DNA of 64,000 nucleotides from an uncultured Oceanospirillaceae bacterium (GTDB lineage Bacteria; Pseudomonadota; Gammaproteobacteria; Pseudomonadales; Balneatricaceae): NCBI GenBank assembly GCA_913057435.1, contig CAJXNY010000007.1:1-64000 (forward strand), read 5' to 3'. Below, piece after piece: positions 62,696 to 64,000 of the stretch. Positions within the stretch are counted from its first letter, which is position 1; every line of letters starts with the position of its first letter. A program made the position numbers and the translations under genes. The notes below the pieces were generated by a model. The model worked only from the letters and a program-made list of their open reading frames with translations, did not search any database and was not told the origin of the DNA.

Positions 62696-63167
62696 GGTTT
62701 TAAGATCCTGTCAGGTTAACTGGCCGGGCCGCAACACTGCCAGCTTACATCTGACAAGACCCAGCCCTCTAGATAAGGGATTACCCCTATCCTACCAGAA
62801 AGCGAACCGGTGTTAAGCGTCAATTAGTCGCGACAGAGCGCGATTTCAGCAGCTAACTGGCTTCTGATCAACCGGCGGTAAACTGCCTTCACCCCACAAT
62901 TCGCACACCGCTGCCGTAAATGCACCCGGATCACAGTAAAACCCTGCCAGAGAACAGGCATCATTCAGCCACCGGCCAGCTTTCTCTTTAGCATTTATAC
63001 ACAGCAATTCAAGGTATATTAATCTGAATGCAGATCCAATCACGGGAACTCTCTCTGTTTTTTATAATATAACGGTAAATTTTACTGATTGAGCAGCTAT
63101 AAAATCACTCCGTCAACAATAAGTCTAATAAGCGTGTTTTAGCACGCAGTTTCCGGAGGACCCTCCC
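62696..63167. other. 472-bp intergenic region before the alanine symporter
   Basis: It contains only a doubtful 65-codon ORF (listed separately), a small hairpin GCGTG-TTTTAG-CACGC (63132-63147) and an AT-rich segment near 63056-63105 likely to be the symporter promoter. No RNA gene was recognised. Confidence 0.5.
62846..63043 (-). CDS. doubtful small ORF
   Basis: A 65-codon ORF with a GTG start and GAGAG some 7 nt upstream. The product (MIGSAFRLIYLELLCINAKE...) has four cysteines and no recognised family. It fills most of a 472-bp gap. The composition looks somewhat protein-like, but there is no independent support. Confidence 0.3.
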   Translation of the reverse strand: MIGSAFRLIYLELLCINAKEKAGRWLNDACSLAGFYCDPGAFTAAVCELWGEGSLPPVDQKPVSC

Positions 63168-64000
63168 TTGCAAGCATTTGTCGATTTTATGAACGGCATC
63201 ATCTGGAGCCCTGCACTGATTTATCTGTGCCTGGGCGCTGGCCTGTTTTACTCCATCATCACCCGCTTCGTACAAGTACGCATGTTTGGTGAAATGTGGA
63301 AGCTCCTGCTCTCTGGCAAAGCCTCAGAACAGGGTATTTCATCTTTCCAGGCACTCGCTGTCTCTCTATCCGGGCGCGTAGGCACCGGTAACATTGCTGG
63401 CGTAGCCGCCGCCATCGGTTTTGGCGGCCCGGGTGCGGTTTTCTGGATGTGGGTTGTCGCCTTCCTGGGCGCCGCAACAGCATACGCAGAATCAACCCTG
63501 GCGCAAATCTATAAAGAAGAACAGGACGGTCAGTACCGGGGCGGCCCTGCTTACTACCTCGAAAAAGCGATGGGCGCCAAGTGGTATGCCTGGATTTTTG
63601 CGATTTCGACCATTCTGGCCTGTGGCCTGTTCCTGCCAGGCGTACAGTCAAACAGTATTGGTAACGCAGCCCAGGCCGCTTTCGGCTCTGGCGCGATGAT
63701 CGATACTGCGATTGGCACCCTGAGTTTCGCCAAAATCATGACCGGTACCATCGTGGTACTGATCCTGGGCTTCATCATCTTCGGTGGCGTTAAGCGTATT
63801 GCTAACTTTACCCAGATTGTGGTGCCATTTATGGCGCTGGCCTACATCATTATCGCTGGCGTTATTGTGCTGCTGAACATCGATATGGTGCCAGGCATCA
63901 TCGGCCAGATTCTTGGCGATGCATTTACCCCGATGGCAGGCATGGGTGCCGCGATTGGCTGGGGCGTAAAACGTGGCGTTTACTCCAACGAAGCCGGTCA
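63168..64000 (+). CDS. sodium:alanine symporter family protein, 3' part beyond the window
   Basis: The first 277 codons of an AGCS (AlsT/DagA) transporter. It is missing from the ORF track because no stop lies inside the window. The product starts LQAFVDFMNGIIWSPALIYLC, with family blocks GRVGTGNIAGVAAAIGFGGPGAVFWMW, RGGPAYYLEKAMG and WGVKRGVYSNEAG at the cut. It imports alanine or glycine with Na+. TTG 63168 is taken as start because GGAGGA lies 7 nt before it; ATG 63189 is the alternative. Confidence 0.93.
   Translation, partial: MQAFVDFMNGIIWSPALIYLCLGAGLFYSIITRFVQVRMFGEMWKLLLSGKASEQGISSFQALAVSLSGRVGTGNIAGVAAAIGFGGPGAVFWMWVVAFLGAATAYAESTLAQIYKEEQDGQYRGGPAYYLEKAMGAKWYAWIFAISTILACGLFLPGVQSNSIGNAAQAAFGSGAMIDTAIGTLSFAKIMTGTIVVLILGFIIFGGVKRIANFTQIVVPFMALAYIIIAGVIVLLNIDMVPGIIGQILGDAFTPMAGMGAAIGWGVKRGVYSNEAG

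Overview
The window is chromosomal DNA of a marine-type gammaproteobacterium, most likely an Oceanospirillales member (Oceanospirillaceae-like) not far from Pseudomonas in gene order. The grounds are a complete cbb3 oxidase block in Pseudomonas-like order (rlmM / ccoNOQP / ccoGHIS / TauE-SafE / hemN / anr / apt), the PerM-TusA-BepA and YihY / ArsC-WrbA neighbourhoods, a queF of the long YqcD type, and a BCCT transporter. Base composition and codon use look even. I see no insertion sequence, integrase, prophage or CRISPR array. This genus-level guess comes from gene content only.

Layout. 1-8.8 kb is housekeeping: a truncated tRNA-Glu, a PerM-like permease, a TusA-like protein, a BepA-like protease, a MATE pump with an overlapping DUF3080 lipoprotein, a tusA-proQ pair, a small monooxygenase, rlmM and an alpha/beta hydrolase. 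8.8-20.9 kb is the microaerobic respiration block: ccoNOQP (oxidase), ccoGHIS (copper delivery and assembly), a TauE/SafE membrane protein, hemN (anaerobic haem synthesis), an Fnr/Anr regulator and apt. Fnr/Anr-type palindromes precede ccoN, hemN and apt, so the regulator encoded here probably controls its own neighbourhood. 20.9-26.6 kb holds trhO, a YgjP-like metallopeptidase, a nitronate monooxygenase, trmA and a divergent DUF1127/LysR pair. 26.7-30.2 kb has minCDE followed by two unrecognised tandem paralogues, the second behind a very good sigma-54 promoter match.

30.2-39.6 kb carries a LysR gene divergent from 4-hydroxyphenylpyruvate dioxygenase, a GFA-family protein, an RND pump pair without an outer-membrane partner, rlmJ and a Gfo/Idh/MocA oxidoreductase. 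39.7-46.2 kb has three orphan small genes, two of them downstream of a YihY/BrkB protein, then a tight operon arsC-wrbA-DUF2069 ending in a natural fusion of cysteine desulfurase (SufS/CsdA) and its activator SufE. 46.4-51.8 kb has a dCache chemoreceptor with a possible sigma-28 promoter, a PA2817-like protein, a YadG/YadH-type ABC exporter and queF. 51.8-56.6 kb is a catabolic-looking cassette (BCCT transporter and YtcJ-like amidohydrolase, with a divergent LysR). 56.7-64 kb has a nitroreductase, a thioesterase-like protein, a Pseudomonas-like REP hairpin, hisC, a LysR, a hydratase-like protein with a signal peptide, an acyl-CoA dehydrogenase and the start of a sodium:alanine symporter running off the end.

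Most unusual items: the tandem paralogues with the sigma-54 promoter (28.7-30.2 kb), the SufS-SufE fusion (44.0-45.7 kb), the predicted secreted MhpD-like protein (60.0-60.9 kb), the Anr-site set, and the REP-like element. I did not find an obvious new multi-gene defence or mobile system. All calls rest on reading the sequence and memory of protein families; no database search was run.
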